Counted from the stretch's first letter, positions 43,226 to 53,208 are shown. The stretch: 64,000 nt of DNA from Desertivirga xinjiangensis (GCF_024436435.1 NZ_JAFMZP010000002.1:248001-312000), one strand, 5' to 3'. The notes: generated by a model not told the origin, from the letters alone. Numbers and translations: made by a program.

Positions 43226-44716
43226 ATGAAAAAATTATTTCTTGTTGGATGTATAGCACTGTCGTTTATAGGGACGCAGGCACAAACTCCTAAAAGCTGG
43301 ACCTATAACTTTGGAACGGCCGAAGCAGATCTTTCTCCAGTTTCGGCAGGCGGAATTTTGTCAGCAAATGATGGGGTGAGCGGGCACACCCATGCTTCCT
43401 TGCCTGCGCCGGCTGATGGGCAAATTGCGAGAGTTTGGACCGGAAACCAAAATGCTGCAGGCTATACTTTGAATAACTCTGAAGTTCCGGGTTTCGGTTC
43501 AGGAAGCAGGTTACGGTTTTTGACTGCTCCTACATCTTCAACCAGTAAGTTCTCCATATTAAATATTGCAAGTGGTGCTACTCCGGGGCTACTAAGTGTT
43601 AAGTTTAAGTTGCGGTTTCATGCAGGTGTAGCGGCAGATTATAGATTTGCTATCGGTGGTGATGCTGGTACTGTCAATTGGACTACAAAACATGGTAGCT
43701 CTCAATTCTCTAATCAATTCAATTTTAACGATATAAATGCTCTTCCTGCATTTTTACTTATGCATTGGAAACTGACCGGCTCAAGCTATAAGTTATTGAT
43801 AAGAGAGCAGAAAAGTACGAGTACATTGACAAATTTGGATGGATATAAAGAACATGAGGTAGAATTTAAAAATGGCGAGAACTACGACATCGAGATATAT
43901 TCAAATAATACCTCAAATACTGACAACTCCAGCTATATAAAGAACAAGGTAACTTATACGGTTGCTGCGCGCTCAAGTCAAATATGGGTAAACGGTCAAC
44001 AATTATTATACAGCGCTAATCAACCTAATTTCACCCCAACAACGGATAGTTACAACCTGGCTGCCGGAGATCCGCTTAATGCCTTCATGTTTTTAGGCTA
44101 CAATAATGCTGATAACAAAGCTCTGGCTTATTTAGACGATTTCGTTTACGCTAATTACATTACAGACTTAGTAACCTTACCTGTGAAACTCTCTTCATTC
44201 ACCGCCACAAAACAACATAATGGCGTTAAACTAAACTGGTCTACAGCCTCAGAGCAGGATAATTCTCATTTCGATGTATTACGTTCGGCAAACGGGAAAG
44301 ATTTTACGGCGATAGGTGTGGTGCAGGGAAGTGGCACAAGCAACATCAATAAGAATTACAACTACATAGACCACAATTCCCTTAGCGGCACCTCTTACTA
44401 TCAGTTAAGACAGGTTGATTTCAATGGTAGATCTTCGGTATCTGATGTGCTTGCTGTTGAAAATAGATTAAATGCAACTGAGTCAGTCCTGTCTTTTAAA
44501 GATCAAAACCTTGAGTTGGTTTTGGATGCTACTAAAGCAGGAGAGGGTTTCGTGAGAATAGCTGACTTAGCTGGTAAAACTGTTTTGAAGAGGAGCCTCA
44601 CTATACAAAAAGGAAACAATACCCTTCAGGTGCCAGTGCAACTGGAAAAGGGAATATATGTAGTTTCTTTAAGTACTCTAGATGGTGTGGTGACCAAAAA
44701 AATTGCATATTTATAA
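43226..44716 (+). CDS. T9SS-exported surface protein with C-terminal sorting domain
   Basis: 496 residues. Signal peptide (GTQAQ), an N-terminal region (25-320) of strand-rich, lectin-like appearance that I do not recognise, then a linker, VKLSSFTATKQHNGVKLNWSTASEQDNSHF as a fibronectin-like repeat, and a C-terminal type A sorting tail (FVRIADLAGKTVLKRS, TVQV, GIYVVSL, KKIAYL). It is expected to be exported by the type IX secretion system and to be anchored to the surface. In this operon it may bind the substrate. No catalytic motif is visible. Confidence 0.85.
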   Translation: MKKLFLVGCIALSFIGTQAQTPKSWTYNFGTAEADLSPVSAGGILSANDGVSGHTHASLPAPADGQIARVWTGNQNAAGYTLNNSEVPGFGSGSRLRFLTAPTSSTSKFSILNIASGATPGLLSVKFKLRFHAGVAADYRFAIGGDAGTVNWTTKHGSSQFSNQFNFNDINALPAFLLMHWKLTGSSYKLLIREQKSTSTLTNLDGYKEHEVEFKNGENYDIEIYSNNTSNTDNSSYIKNKVTYTVAARSSQIWVNGQQLLYSANQPNFTPTTDSYNLAAGDPLNAFMFLGYNNADNKALAYLDDFVYANYITDLVTLPVKLSSFTATKQHNGVKLNWSTASEQDNSHFDVLRSANGKDFTAIGVVQGSGTSNINKNYNYIDHNSLSGTSYYQLRQVDFNGRSSVSDVLAVENRLNATESVLSFKDQNLELVLDATKAGEGFVRIADLAGKTVLKRSLTIQKGNNTLQVPVQLEKGIYVVSLSTLDGVVTKKIAYL

Positions 44717-44727
44717 TTTGTTTAAAT

Positions 44728-44761
44728 GAAATTAAGCAGGGCGGAAGCCCTGCCTAATTTC
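44728..44761. terminator. Intercistronic hairpin between the T9SS gene and GH92
   Basis: A 15-bp stem with one mismatch (GAAATTAAGCAGGGC, 44728-44742, and 44747-44761) and a GGAA loop lies 12 bp after the T9SS stop. It has no T-tract, so it could be a partial terminator or an mRNA-stabilising hairpin that lowers GH92 expression relative to the upstream genes. Confidence 0.6.
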
Positions 44762-44776
44762 AATATCCTTAACGCA

Positions 44777-46855
44777 ATGGCTCGTTTACTTTGTTTAAAA
44801 AATTCGCTTCTCTTGTTCTTGGTATGCTGCTTTGGTAATCTTCAGGCCCAAAACACCTCTCCGGATATCGCAAGCCTGGTAAACGTCTTTTTGGGAACAT
44901 CAGGGGATCACGGTCAACTATCGCCTGCTGCCAGTTATCCATTCAGTATGTTAAGCATCGGGCCTCAAACTTATCCCAAGCTACATGCCGGGTATGAATA
45001 TGAGGCTAAACGATTCCTTGGTTTTACGCACAACAGGTTCGAAGGAGTAGGCTGTCAGGGCAGTGGAGGGAATATTTTGATTAAACCTTTTATTGGGACA
45101 TCAAGCCAGCCTGACCTGGTTAAGTTAGATCAATCTGCAAGCCCTGGTTACTACCAGGTCTCCTTTACAAATAAAATTAAGGCCGAAATGTCCGTCTATG
45201 GTAAGTCGGGCATGCATCGTTACCAATTCCCGGAAGGACAAGAAACTAATGGTTTTTTTATAGACCTTTCTCACTCCCTGGCTAACAAGTTTGTGGCAGA
45301 ACAGCACCAGGTAAAGGGTAATAGCATCAGTGGCTGGGTACAAGCCCGTACCACATGTAATGCAGGTACTTATAAAATCTATTACTACCTTGAGTTCCCC
45401 CGGAATGTGCTCTTCAAAGAGCAAAATGCTCACCAGCTGATCGCTGAGTTTCCTTCCAAATTGAGAAATGCCGAAATCAGGGTAGCGCTGTCATCAGTGA
45501 GTGAGGCCTATGCCAGGGCATCCTTATATACCGGAAGTTTTGATGAAATGAAGGCCATGTCGCGTAAAGCCTGGAACCAGGAGCTAAGTAAGATCAGGGT
45601 GGACGGAGACATCTCCAGGAAAAAGCTGTTTTACTCGCTTTTATATAGAACATTGCAATCTCCATACAACCTGTCTGAAGAGGACGGCACATTCAGAGCT
45701 ACAGATGGCAGCATTCAAAAATCAAGGGAGACCATGTACAATGGCTGGGCTATCTGGGACAATTACCGTACGCAACTGCCCTTGCTGTCTGTAGGCTGGC
45801 CAGAAAAGTACCAGGGAATGGTGTCATCACTTGCCAGGCTTTATGAATCAGGCAAAAAGGATTTCGCAACGAATACCGAACCGAGTAATACCGTCAGGAC
45901 CGAACATGCCATTGTTGTCCTGCTGGATTCTTACCGTAAGGGTTATAAGATAGATTTCGAAAAGATAGCAGACTCTTTAATAAAGGACGCCGACCGCTTA
46001 GATTTCTCCAAACCAGACAAAGCACTCGAATCAAGTTACGATAACTGGGCCCTGTCAGAGATCTTAGCGATCATTAAAAGACCGGAATTAAGCAGTATAT
46101 ATAAAGCAAAGGCGCTGCAATACAAAGACTACTGGAATAAAGATTTTAAAGACATTACCAAAAAAGATGTAGATAAAGTGCAGGCCAGGGGATTGTACCA
46201 GGGCACAATATGGCAGTACCGCTGGTTCGTTCCTTTTGATATGAAGGGGCTGATCGAACTTTCCGGCGGCATGAATAATTATACGAAGCAACTGGATTAC
46301 TTCTTTGAAAATGACCTGTACAACCATGCTAATGAGCCCGATCTGCAAGCCCCACTAATGTATAATGTTACCACAACTCCGGCAAAGTCACAAGAGCTGA
46401 TGCACCGCTTCGCTGTGGATACGGTTATCCAATATTACTTTAATGAAAATAGCAGGGGAATAGACCCCTTTGTAGATGTGGTTTATAAAAATCAGCCGAA
46501 AGCCTACATCAGAACAATGGATGATGACGGAGGCGCTATGTCTGCATGGTATGTGCTGACTGCTTGTGGTTTCATGCCCGCTTGTCCCGGCTGGCCTGTC
46601 TATTACTTAAACGTACCGCTTTTCAAAACAGCTTCTTTTACCTTGCCAGGCAACAAGTCGTTTGAGGTAAGCGTAGAGAACTACGCAGCTGACAGTAAAT
46701 ACATCAAAAAGGTTATTTTGAATGGTAAAGTGCTCGACCGTAATTATATTACACATGAGGAGATCCGGAATGGCGGGACTCTTAAAATTGTTGCTTCCAC
46801 CCGCCTGGAGGATACGATGATAATAAGCAAACCATGGATTTCGAAAGTAGAGTAA
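44777..46855 (+). CDS. GH92-family alpha-mannosidase
   Basis: 692 residues. A signal peptide (residues 1-25, ending GNLQAQ) precedes the GH92 N-terminal domain (VFLGTSGDHGQLSPAASYPFSM and GFTHNRFEGVGCQGSGG) and the (alpha/alpha)6 catalytic domain with NEPDLQAPLMYN (catalytic acid Glu) and DDDGGAMSAWYVLTACGF (Asp pair). GH92 enzymes are calcium-dependent exo-alpha-mannosidases; some members cleave mannosyl phosphodiesters. The sequence is somewhat divergent and shorter than the usual 740 residues. I choose ATG 44777, because the frame start at 44726 lies in the preceding hairpin. Confidence 0.92.
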   Translation: MARLLCLKNSLLLFLVCCFGNLQAQNTSPDIASLVNVFLGTSGDHGQLSPAASYPFSMLSIGPQTYPKLHAGYEYEAKRFLGFTHNRFEGVGCQGSGGNILIKPFIGTSSQPDLVKLDQSASPGYYQVSFTNKIKAEMSVYGKSGMHRYQFPEGQETNGFFIDLSHSLANKFVAEQHQVKGNSISGWVQARTTCNAGTYKIYYYLEFPRNVLFKEQNAHQLIAEFPSKLRNAEIRVALSSVSEAYARASLYTGSFDEMKAMSRKAWNQELSKIRVDGDISRKKLFYSLLYRTLQSPYNLSEEDGTFRATDGSIQKSRETMYNGWAIWDNYRTQLPLLSVGWPEKYQGMVSSLARLYESGKKDFATNTEPSNTVRTEHAIVVLLDSYRKGYKIDFEKIADSLIKDADRLDFSKPDKALESSYDNWALSEILAIIKRPELSSIYKAKALQYKDYWNKDFKDITKKDVDKVQARGLYQGTIWQYRWFVPFDMKGLIELSGGMNNYTKQLDYFFENDLYNHANEPDLQAPLMYNVTTTPAKSQELMHRFAVDTVIQYYFNENSRGIDPFVDVVYKNQPKAYIRTMDDDGGAMSAWYVLTACGFMPACPGWPVYYLNVPLFKTASFTLPGNKSFEVSVENYAADSKYIKKVILNGKVLDRNYITHEEIRNGGTLKIVASTRLEDTMIISKPWISKVE

Positions 46856-46879
46856 TAAAAAAAGAATGATAAAAAGAAA

Positions 46880-46912
46880 TGCCGGCATAACATCATTCGA
46901 TTTATGCCGGCA
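46880..46912. terminator. Hairpin terminator at the end of the PUL
   Basis: An 11-bp stem TGCCGGCATAA (46880-46890) and its complement (46902-46912) with an 11-nt loop lies 25 bp after the GH92 stop and before the EamA gene. There is no T-tract on the plus strand. Confidence 0.65.
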
Positions 46913-46977
46913 AAAATCCGTTCATCTAATACAACCAGCTCTCTATTATTTTTTATTTATGCTTAGTTTCGCGGGAT

Positions 46978-47892
46978 ATGCGCAATGCCGTCAATTTAAG
47001 CCTGAAACACCTGTTTCTGGTTCTCTTTATCGTTCTGATTTGGGGAATTAATTTTATTGCTGTCTATGTGGGACTAGAAAGTTTTCCCCCTTTCCTGTTG
47101 TCTGCTATCCGCTTCGGGCTTTCGGCCTTGCCCTGGGTGTTTATGCTGCCCAAACCCGATGCTCCATTAAAATTTGTTTTAGGCTACGGTCTGTTCAATT
47201 TCGCTATGCAATTCGGGCTGCTTTTCAGTGGAATTCATCTCGGTTTGTCTCCGGGACTCGCTTCGCTTCTTCTTCAGATTTCAGTATTCTTTTCTATGGG
47301 CCTGGCATTTATATTCTTTAAGGACAAACCAAGCGTTCTGAAAATATGTGGTTCGCTGATATCCTTCGTTGGAATTGGCATTGTTGCTGCACATATTAAG
47401 GGGGGTGCCACCTTTATTGGCCTTGTACTTACCTTGCTTGCTGCGTTCTCCTGGGCGGCCGGCAATATGTTCACAAAAAAAGTTAACGCCCAATCCCCAC
47501 TTTCGCTTGTGGTCTGGGGAAATCTGATCGCTTTTCCCTTTATGGTAGTGCTCTCTTTGGTCTTGGAAGGGCCTGCTTTAATTGAGCACTCACTGCATAA
47601 GGCGTCCTGGGAAACTATTGCTGCAGTTTTCTATATCGTTTATATTTCCACACATATTGGCTACGGTGCCTGGGGATTTCTTTTGAAGTCTTACTCTCCG
47701 TCAGCCGTGGTTCCTTTTACCCTCCTGATCCCGGTTGTAGGCTTTTTTAGTTCAGCAGTATTTCTAGGCGAAGACCTGCCTTCCTGGAAACTTTTAGCCT
47801 CCTTGTTTATTATCGGCGGACTTGTTTTTGGCTTGCTTGAGCGGCAGATACGTTCGCTTTTGCGGATCCTGGCTCCTGAAAAAGCAGGTTAA
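46978..47892 (+). CDS. EamA-family drug/metabolite transporter
   Basis: 304 residues with ten hydrophobic segments in two five-helix EamA repeats, typical for the family (WGINFIAVYVGLESFPPFLLSAIRFGLSALP; the second repeat has SWAAGNMFTKKVN). It resembles the YedA/RhaT group of amino-acid or metabolite exporters. The substrate is unknown. The ATG at 46978 follows a terminator, so it should have its own promoter. Confidence 0.92.
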   Translation: MRNAVNLSLKHLFLVLFIVLIWGINFIAVYVGLESFPPFLLSAIRFGLSALPWVFMLPKPDAPLKFVLGYGLFNFAMQFGLLFSGIHLGLSPGLASLLLQISVFFSMGLAFIFFKDKPSVLKICGSLISFVGIGIVAAHIKGGATFIGLVLTLLAAFSWAAGNMFTKKVNAQSPLSLVVWGNLIAFPFMVVLSLVLEGPALIEHSLHKASWETIAAVFYIVYISTHIGYGAWGFLLKSYSPSAVVPFTLLIPVVGFFSSAVFLGEDLPSWKLLASLFIIGGLVFGLLERQIRSLLRILAPEKAG

Positions 47893-47976
47893 CCCAGGCG
47901 TACTATCCGGATAGAATACCGTCTGCCGGATCTTAAGAACTACATTCTTTCAAGAGAAAACCATAATTAACCCTTC

Positions 47977-48243
47977 TCAAGACTTACTCAGGTATTCTCT
48001 CAATGTGCTTTCAATCTTTCCGCAACCTACCAGAAAGGGTTTGTCATCAATGCTGATATTAAATCCCTGACCTACCACTGTATATGCTCCTGATACTTTG
48101 CCGAGCGGGGTTGATATATTAAAATTGCCCGATGATGGGTCGCCATTAAAAGTTCCGCCCGCCTGAGCTATTGCAGATTGTGCTTTTTGAATCAAATAAT
48201 CAGCCGAGCCCTGAAACTCGATTGTAAAGTTGCATTTAGACAT
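47977..48243 (-). CDS. Small conserved hypothetical protein
   Basis: 88 residues beginning MSKCNFTIEFQGSADYLIQKAQSAI, a strand-helix-strand layout with repeats GGTFNGDPSSGNFNIST and YTVVGQGFNISI. I recognise this as a common small Bacteroidota cytosolic protein, but no function is known to me. I choose ATG 48243 instead of the frame start at 48267. It lies convergent with the EamA gene. Confidence 0.75.
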   Translation of the reverse strand: MSKCNFTIEFQGSADYLIQKAQSAIAQAGGTFNGDPSSGNFNISTPLGKVSGAYTVVGQGFNISIDDKPFLVGCGKIESTLREYLSKS

Positions 48244-48393
48244 AGGATTTGTTTTATTACACAACATTAAGAAGGTAAAATAGTTCTCACACTTTAAATC
48301 CCTAAATGACGACGTAAAGGACGCGCTGCTTCGATTAATTTGGTTTATCGTTTATAATAATAATGCTCAATTAATATATTATTTATATCACTT

Positions 48394-48942
48394 ATGGAGC
48401 TTTGCGGCGATATCATGGGTGAAAATGTTGACCTGGTTAATTTTGAGTTACTCTACAATCGTTGGAGTGGACTTCTCCATCAGTATGCTTTTTATATTGT
48501 TAGGGATGAGGAGGTAGCCGGAAGCCTGGTCAATGATCTGTTTGTGCAATTGTGGTTCAAGCAAACCAAGCCCGAAAATCTAAAGGGGTATTTGTTCAGG
48601 GCAATTAAAAATGCATCGATCAATTACCTGGCTACCAGGCAAAACTATCCCCTTACCTTATTAGACCAGGAAGAGCTCACTACAATTTCTGACCTTTCAT
48701 CTATAAGCCCCGAATCTGACCATGCTGACAAGCTATCGATGTTGCAGAATTTAATAAGCCAGCTTCCTCAAAAGCGACAGCTGGTTTTTAGAATGCATCG
48801 TATAGAGGGCTTTAGCTATGCCGAAATTGCTGAACTTTTACAAATATCGGTAAGGACGGTCGAAGATCATTTGTCGAAAGCGATGCAGTTCATTCATACT
48901 CATTCAAAACCTTTTCTTTGCAGAAAGTTAACCGAAGCTTAA
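48394..48942 (+). CDS. ECF RNA polymerase sigma-70 factor (FecI-like) of the phosphatase locus
   Basis: 182 residues with region 2 (LLYNRWSGLLHQYAFYIVRDEEVAGSLVNDLFVQLWF) and region 4 (KRQLVFRMHRIEGFSYAEIAELLQISVRTVEDHLSKAM). It is followed by fecR and a TonB receptor with an STN domain, the same cell-surface signalling layout as in the first locus. Confidence 0.94.
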   Translation: MELCGDIMGENVDLVNFELLYNRWSGLLHQYAFYIVRDEEVAGSLVNDLFVQLWFKQTKPENLKGYLFRAIKNASINYLATRQNYPLTLLDQEELTTISDLSSISPESDHADKLSMLQNLISQLPQKRQLVFRMHRIEGFSYAEIAELLQISVRTVEDHLSKAMQFIHTHSKPFLCRKLTEA

Positions 48943-49000
48943 TATTTCCAGCCCGTATTTCCTGCCGCCAAAACTGTCTTACAGTTGAACGCAAATACAT

Positions 49001-50047
49001 ATGGACAACACACTTTGGGCATGTATCATTAAAAGATTATCCAACGAGGAAACGGCAGAGTCAACGGCTTTGCTTGACAGCTGGTTAAATCAGGATCTCA
49101 GAAATAAGCAAGAATACGACGAAATAAAAGCCGTATGGGAGCTGGGAGGCACGTTGGCGGTGAAAGGTCTGAACAATTTTTCGGATGTAAAGGCCCGCAT
49201 ACAAACCAGCGAGGAGCCGAATGAAACCCGGCCTCTTCGACGCAATCTCTGGAGTTACGGCCTGGCCGCAGCCATTTCCGCAGTGTTTCTTTTGACTGCA
49301 TTTTTTCAATTTTATAAAACAGGTAAAAAAGAAGCTGCCAGGGAGCAATGGATCGTTAAAAAAGCCGGTGCATCAAAAATCCATTTGGTGTTGCCCGATA
49401 GTACTGAGGTTTGGCTAAACGCCGGAAGTGAAATAAGCTTCCGTAGAGCATTCAGCGATCATAAGCTTCGCTTGGTAAAATTGAGTGGCGAGGGATATTT
49501 TGACGTAAGTCATAACCCATCGCGACCTTTCATAGTACAAAGCGGTCTGGTAAAAACCACCGTGTATGGTACAAGCTTCAACATAAGAGCATACCAGAAC
49601 GAGCGTATTTATTCGGTATCTGTAAACTCTGGAAAAGTAGGCGTCTCTACACCCGTAAATTCCTCTTCAAAACTAAAAGGATCACCTTCAGAAAAGCAAA
49701 GTGTCATGTTCTTAACACCAGGACAGAAATTGCTTTATAGTAAGTGGAATAAGCAGGTGTCCATGTCTGAGATCAGGACGGCCGATGTCAACTCATGGTT
49801 GGAAGGCGAATTAATATTTGATCAGACTCCGCTTAACGAAGTTTTCAGAACCCTTGAAAGACAATACAACCTTGAGATCGTGTCGGATGATCAGCGACTG
49901 GAGGGATGTACCCTTACTGCAAGGTTTAAAAATAAATCTATTGCTGAAGTGCTTAAAACACTAAAGCTTGCTACGAATATACGGTCGAAATATGTTGGAC
50001 AAACCATTTATATAGAAGGAGGAGCAGCATGCGGTAGTACCAAATAA
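49001..50047 (+). CDS. FecR-family anti-sigma regulator
   Basis: 348 residues. A cytosolic helical N-terminus, one membrane segment (about 85-105, YGLAAAISAVFLLTAFFQFY), the FecR domain (HLVLPDSTEVWLNAGSEISF, LSGEGYFDVSHNPSRPFIV) and a C-terminal DUF4974 domain (IFDQTPLNEVFRTLERQYNLEI). It should transmit the signal from the TonB receptor to the sigma factor. The sequence is distinct from the first fecR. Confidence 0.94.
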   Translation: MDNTLWACIIKRLSNEETAESTALLDSWLNQDLRNKQEYDEIKAVWELGGTLAVKGLNNFSDVKARIQTSEEPNETRPLRRNLWSYGLAAAISAVFLLTAFFQFYKTGKKEAAREQWIVKKAGASKIHLVLPDSTEVWLNAGSEISFRRAFSDHKLRLVKLSGEGYFDVSHNPSRPFIVQSGLVKTTVYGTSFNIRAYQNERIYSVSVNSGKVGVSTPVNSSSKLKGSPSEKQSVMFLTPGQKLLYSKWNKQVSMSEIRTADVNSWLEGELIFDQTPLNEVFRTLERQYNLEIVSDDQRLEGCTLTARFKNKSIAEVLKTLKLATNIRSKYVGQTIYIEGGAACGSTK

Positions 50048-50052
50048 AAAAG

Positions 50053-50073
50053 CCGCTTCCTGGAAGGAAGCGG
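50053..50073. terminator. Hairpin between fecR and the TonB receptor
   Basis: A 9-bp stem CCGCTTCCT (50053-50061) and complement (50065-50073) with a GGA loop follows the fecR stop by 5 bp. It may be a terminator separating the sigma-fecR unit from the receptor operon. Confidence 0.55.
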
Positions 50074-50151
50074 ACTCTGTTACAGCCATTTGCCGGCAAG
50101 CTGCTGGCTGTTTAATAATTTAAATCGGAAAAATTTAAACAAAACAAATTT

Positions 50152-53100
50152 ATGAAAAAAATTAATGAGGCCTCAGGCCTTATGAAAATACTTATGCGTA
50201 TAAGCCTGTTAATCAGTATTATTTTTGTGACCGGTCTCCAGTTGCTTGCTGCCTCTGTAGTTAATGGACAAAGTGCATTAGACCAGCCGATCTCAATCAG
50301 CATCAGGAATGCTGCATTTGCCGACTTGCTGAAAGCGATTGAAACAAAAACGGGTGTGAGCTTTGTGTACACCAATAATGAAAGGGTAGAAGGTGCCGTA
50401 TCTGTTTCCAGCCAGACCAAAACAGCTAGAGCGATTTTATTTCCCTTGTTGAAGAGTAATAATCTAAAATTAATTGAAGAAGGCTCAACAGTAATAATAA
50501 AAAAGACTGCACGAACAACAACCGCCCCGAAGACAGGAGCAGTGGTTGGTTATGTTAAAGATATTTCCAGCAATCAAACCTTACCCTATGCAACAATTAT
50601 ACTTAAAGAAAATAACCGAAAAATCCTCACAGATTTGAACGGCTACTTCGTCCTAAATAACCTGAAAGCCGGTAATGCGGTATTGCTAGTAACTTATATC
50701 GGTTATGAAACAGCAGAATTTCCTGTGGATATTAAAGGCGGTGAAACAATAAGAATAGAGCTGAAGCTGAAAAGTCGGAGTAATGAAATGGATGGGATTA
50801 CCATCACAGGTATCCGGCGTGGCGAAGCCGTTGCTCTGAGCAATATGCGGAACGCCGATAATATTAAATATGTATTATCACAGGAGCAGATTGAGCGTTT
50901 TCCAGATGCTACCGTGGGCGAGGCTGCTCAACGGGTTCCTGGTATTGCAATGGATTATAGTTATGGCTTGCCAAGGAATATCATCATCAGGGGATTAGAT
51001 CAGAGCATGGGATCTGTTACCTTAAATGGAAACAGGTTACCTTCTACACAAACCAACTCTCGTGATATTGACCTGAATGGGATCCTTTCATCAACAGTGG
51101 AAGCGATCGAAGTGAATAAAACACTAACTCCTGATATGGATGCCGACGGAACATCGGGTTCTGTGAATATCATTTCTAAGACTCCAAAGCCAGGATCGCA
51201 GCAAATTCGGGTAAAAGGCTCGTTCGGGAATAACTTTCTTTTAGGTAAGCAAAACTTTGATGGGTCCTTCGAATACGGCCGAAGGGATAATAAATGGGCG
51301 TACCAGATCGGGTTGAATTACAGCAATACTTACCGGGGGGAAGATCGGGTGCAAAAAGATTACGATACTTATGAGATCAACGGGGAGGAAAAGATCAAAT
51401 TGTCGAACCTTGAATTGGAAGGTTCAGATCTCCACAGACAAAACCTGGGTTTACAGGCCGAACTAAGCTTCTTCCCTTCAGAAAAAACACAAATATACGG
51501 AAGAACGTCATACAATAAATTCTATGAACTGCAAACCAGGGGAACCAAAAGTTTCGAAATAGGTGAGTATACGGATGAAAATACTGCCGGCGACATTACT
51601 ATCGGATCTGCCGGTTCTCCGAGAGATTACCACCGTGATCTGTTTAGCTTGTCTGTTGGCGCTAAAACAAACATAAATAACTGGAAGGCCGACATTGATC
51701 TGACTTATGGCAGTGGTTTATACGATCAGCCGATCTATTATGATGGGTATTTTACTTACAACGGCTTGAACGCTGGCCTCGATATGAGCGACCCAAGAGC
51801 TCCTCAGTTTAACTTCACTAATGGCGACATAAAAAATGCGGCTAACTATACAACTTCTTCCTATGTGAACAGGCATCAGATCGCCCATGACAGGGACGGA
51901 CAAGGCTCTTTCAATATTCAGCGAACTTTCGAGCTTAGTCAGAAGAATAAGTTTTTGTTTAAGTTCGGCGGACGCTACAGGTATAAGGAAGACGACCATA
52001 CCAGGGATTATTTCCAGCATAAATTGAAAGCTGGTACAGTATCCATGCAGGACTTTTTGTCGGACTATTCCCGCACAGATTATTTCAATGGTAAATACGA
52101 CCTGTCGGGAGCCATAGCCAACGGCTACCTGATGGAAGACTATTATCAGAATAACTTATCCTTGTTCGAAACCGATGAAACCTATGTAAGGCAGAATACT
52201 GATCCGGATTCCTACCGGGGTAAAGAAACTATGGGTGCAGGATATGCAATGGGTAAACTTACGCTCAACAAACTTGACATCATTACCGGGCTTAGATATG
52301 AAAGAACTGGATTTAATTATAAGGGAAATGTGGTATCTTTTGATGACCAAGGGAAGTATGTTAGCACGATAAAGGTAAATACTAAGTCTTCTTTCGACGG
52401 ATTTTTCCCTAGCTTAAACCTGAAATATGCCCTTGATCAGCGCACAAACCTGAGAGCAGCCGTAACAAAGTCGCTTTCCCGCCCGGGATATTATGATCTG
52501 GTGCCATGGCAGGAAGTCGAAGTCAGGCGAAAAAGAATGAAGCAAGGAAATCCAGACCTTGACCAGGCAACTTCAGTCAATGTTGATTTTCTATTCGAGC
52601 ATTATCTTAAATCGCTTGGATTAATCTCCGGTGGTGTATTCTATAAAAATATTGACAATTATATTTATGAGAGTGTGTATACCCAGCAGGGAGGACAGTT
52701 TGATCAGTACCAGGTGACGCAAACGGTAAATGGTGCTAATGCGCATGTATATGGCTACGAAATTGCCTGGCAGCAGCAGCTAACGTTTTTACCCGGATTT
52801 TTAAACGGTTTTGGAATCTATGGAAACTATACTCAAATACAGTCGAAATTTAAGGTGCCGGGTTTAGTGAGCGACCGAACTGTTCGTTTGCCATCCATGA
52901 GGCCAAAAGTAGGTAACGCGTCCCTGTCTTATGAGAAATTTGGTTTTTCAGGACGTTTGTCACTTAACTTTTTCGATACGTTCATCAACGAACTTGCAGA
53001 AGAACAAGCTAATGACCTGATGGAAAAAAGCCGGGCGCAGTTAGACTTTTCTGCTTCTCAGCGTATCAACAGGAAATTTACGGTCTTTATCGGAATCAGC

Positions 53101-53208
53101 AACATCAACAATGCACAAACCATTATAGACTATGGTGACGGACGTCCTAACGACCACAAATATTATTCTGCATGGGCTAACGCAGGTTTCAAATACAGCC
53201 CTTTTTAA
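50152..53208 (+). CDS. TonB-dependent receptor with STN domain (phosphatase-linked)
   Basis: 1018 residues. Signal peptide, STN domain (about 45-115, ISISIRNAAFADLLKAIETKTGVSFVYTN), a CarboxypepD_reg domain (VVGYVKDISSNQTLPYATIIL), a plug with PDATVGEAAQRVPGIAMDY and VNKTLTPDMDADGTSGSVNI, and a barrel ending WANAGFKYSPF. The plug and barrel resemble the TonB-Xanth-Caul type (TIGR01782) rather than SusC, and no SusD follows. The next gene, 13 bp downstream, encodes a purple acid phosphatase-like enzyme, so the cargo is probably an organophosphate. Confidence 0.93.
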   Translation: MKKINEASGLMKILMRISLLISIIFVTGLQLLAASVVNGQSALDQPISISIRNAAFADLLKAIETKTGVSFVYTNNERVEGAVSVSSQTKTARAILFPLLKSNNLKLIEEGSTVIIKKTARTTTAPKTGAVVGYVKDISSNQTLPYATIILKENNRKILTDLNGYFVLNNLKAGNAVLLVTYIGYETAEFPVDIKGGETIRIELKLKSRSNEMDGITITGIRRGEAVALSNMRNADNIKYVLSQEQIERFPDATVGEAAQRVPGIAMDYSYGLPRNIIIRGLDQSMGSVTLNGNRLPSTQTNSRDIDLNGILSSTVEAIEVNKTLTPDMDADGTSGSVNIISKTPKPGSQQIRVKGSFGNNFLLGKQNFDGSFEYGRRDNKWAYQIGLNYSNTYRGEDRVQKDYDTYEINGEEKIKLSNLELEGSDLHRQNLGLQAELSFFPSEKTQIYGRTSYNKFYELQTRGTKSFEIGEYTDENTAGDITIGSAGSPRDYHRDLFSLSVGAKTNINNWKADIDLTYGSGLYDQPIYYDGYFTYNGLNAGLDMSDPRAPQFNFTNGDIKNAANYTTSSYVNRHQIAHDRDGQGSFNIQRTFELSQKNKFLFKFGGRYRYKEDDHTRDYFQHKLKAGTVSMQDFLSDYSRTDYFNGKYDLSGAIANGYLMEDYYQNNLSLFETDETYVRQNTDPDSYRGKETMGAGYAMGKLTLNKLDIITGLRYERTGFNYKGNVVSFDDQGKYVSTIKVNTKSSFDGFFPSLNLKYALDQRTNLRAAVTKSLSRPGYYDLVPWQEVEVRRKRMKQGNPDLDQATSVNVDFLFEHYLKSLGLISGGVFYKNIDNYIYESVYTQQGGQFDQYQVTQTVNGANAHVYGYEIAWQQQLTFLPGFLNGFGIYGNYTQIQSKFKVPGLVSDRTVRLPSMRPKVGNASLSYEKFGFSGRLSLNFFDTFINELAEEQANDLMEKSRAQLDFSASQRINRKFTVFIGISNINNAQTIIDYGDGRPNDHKYYSAWANAGFKYSPF

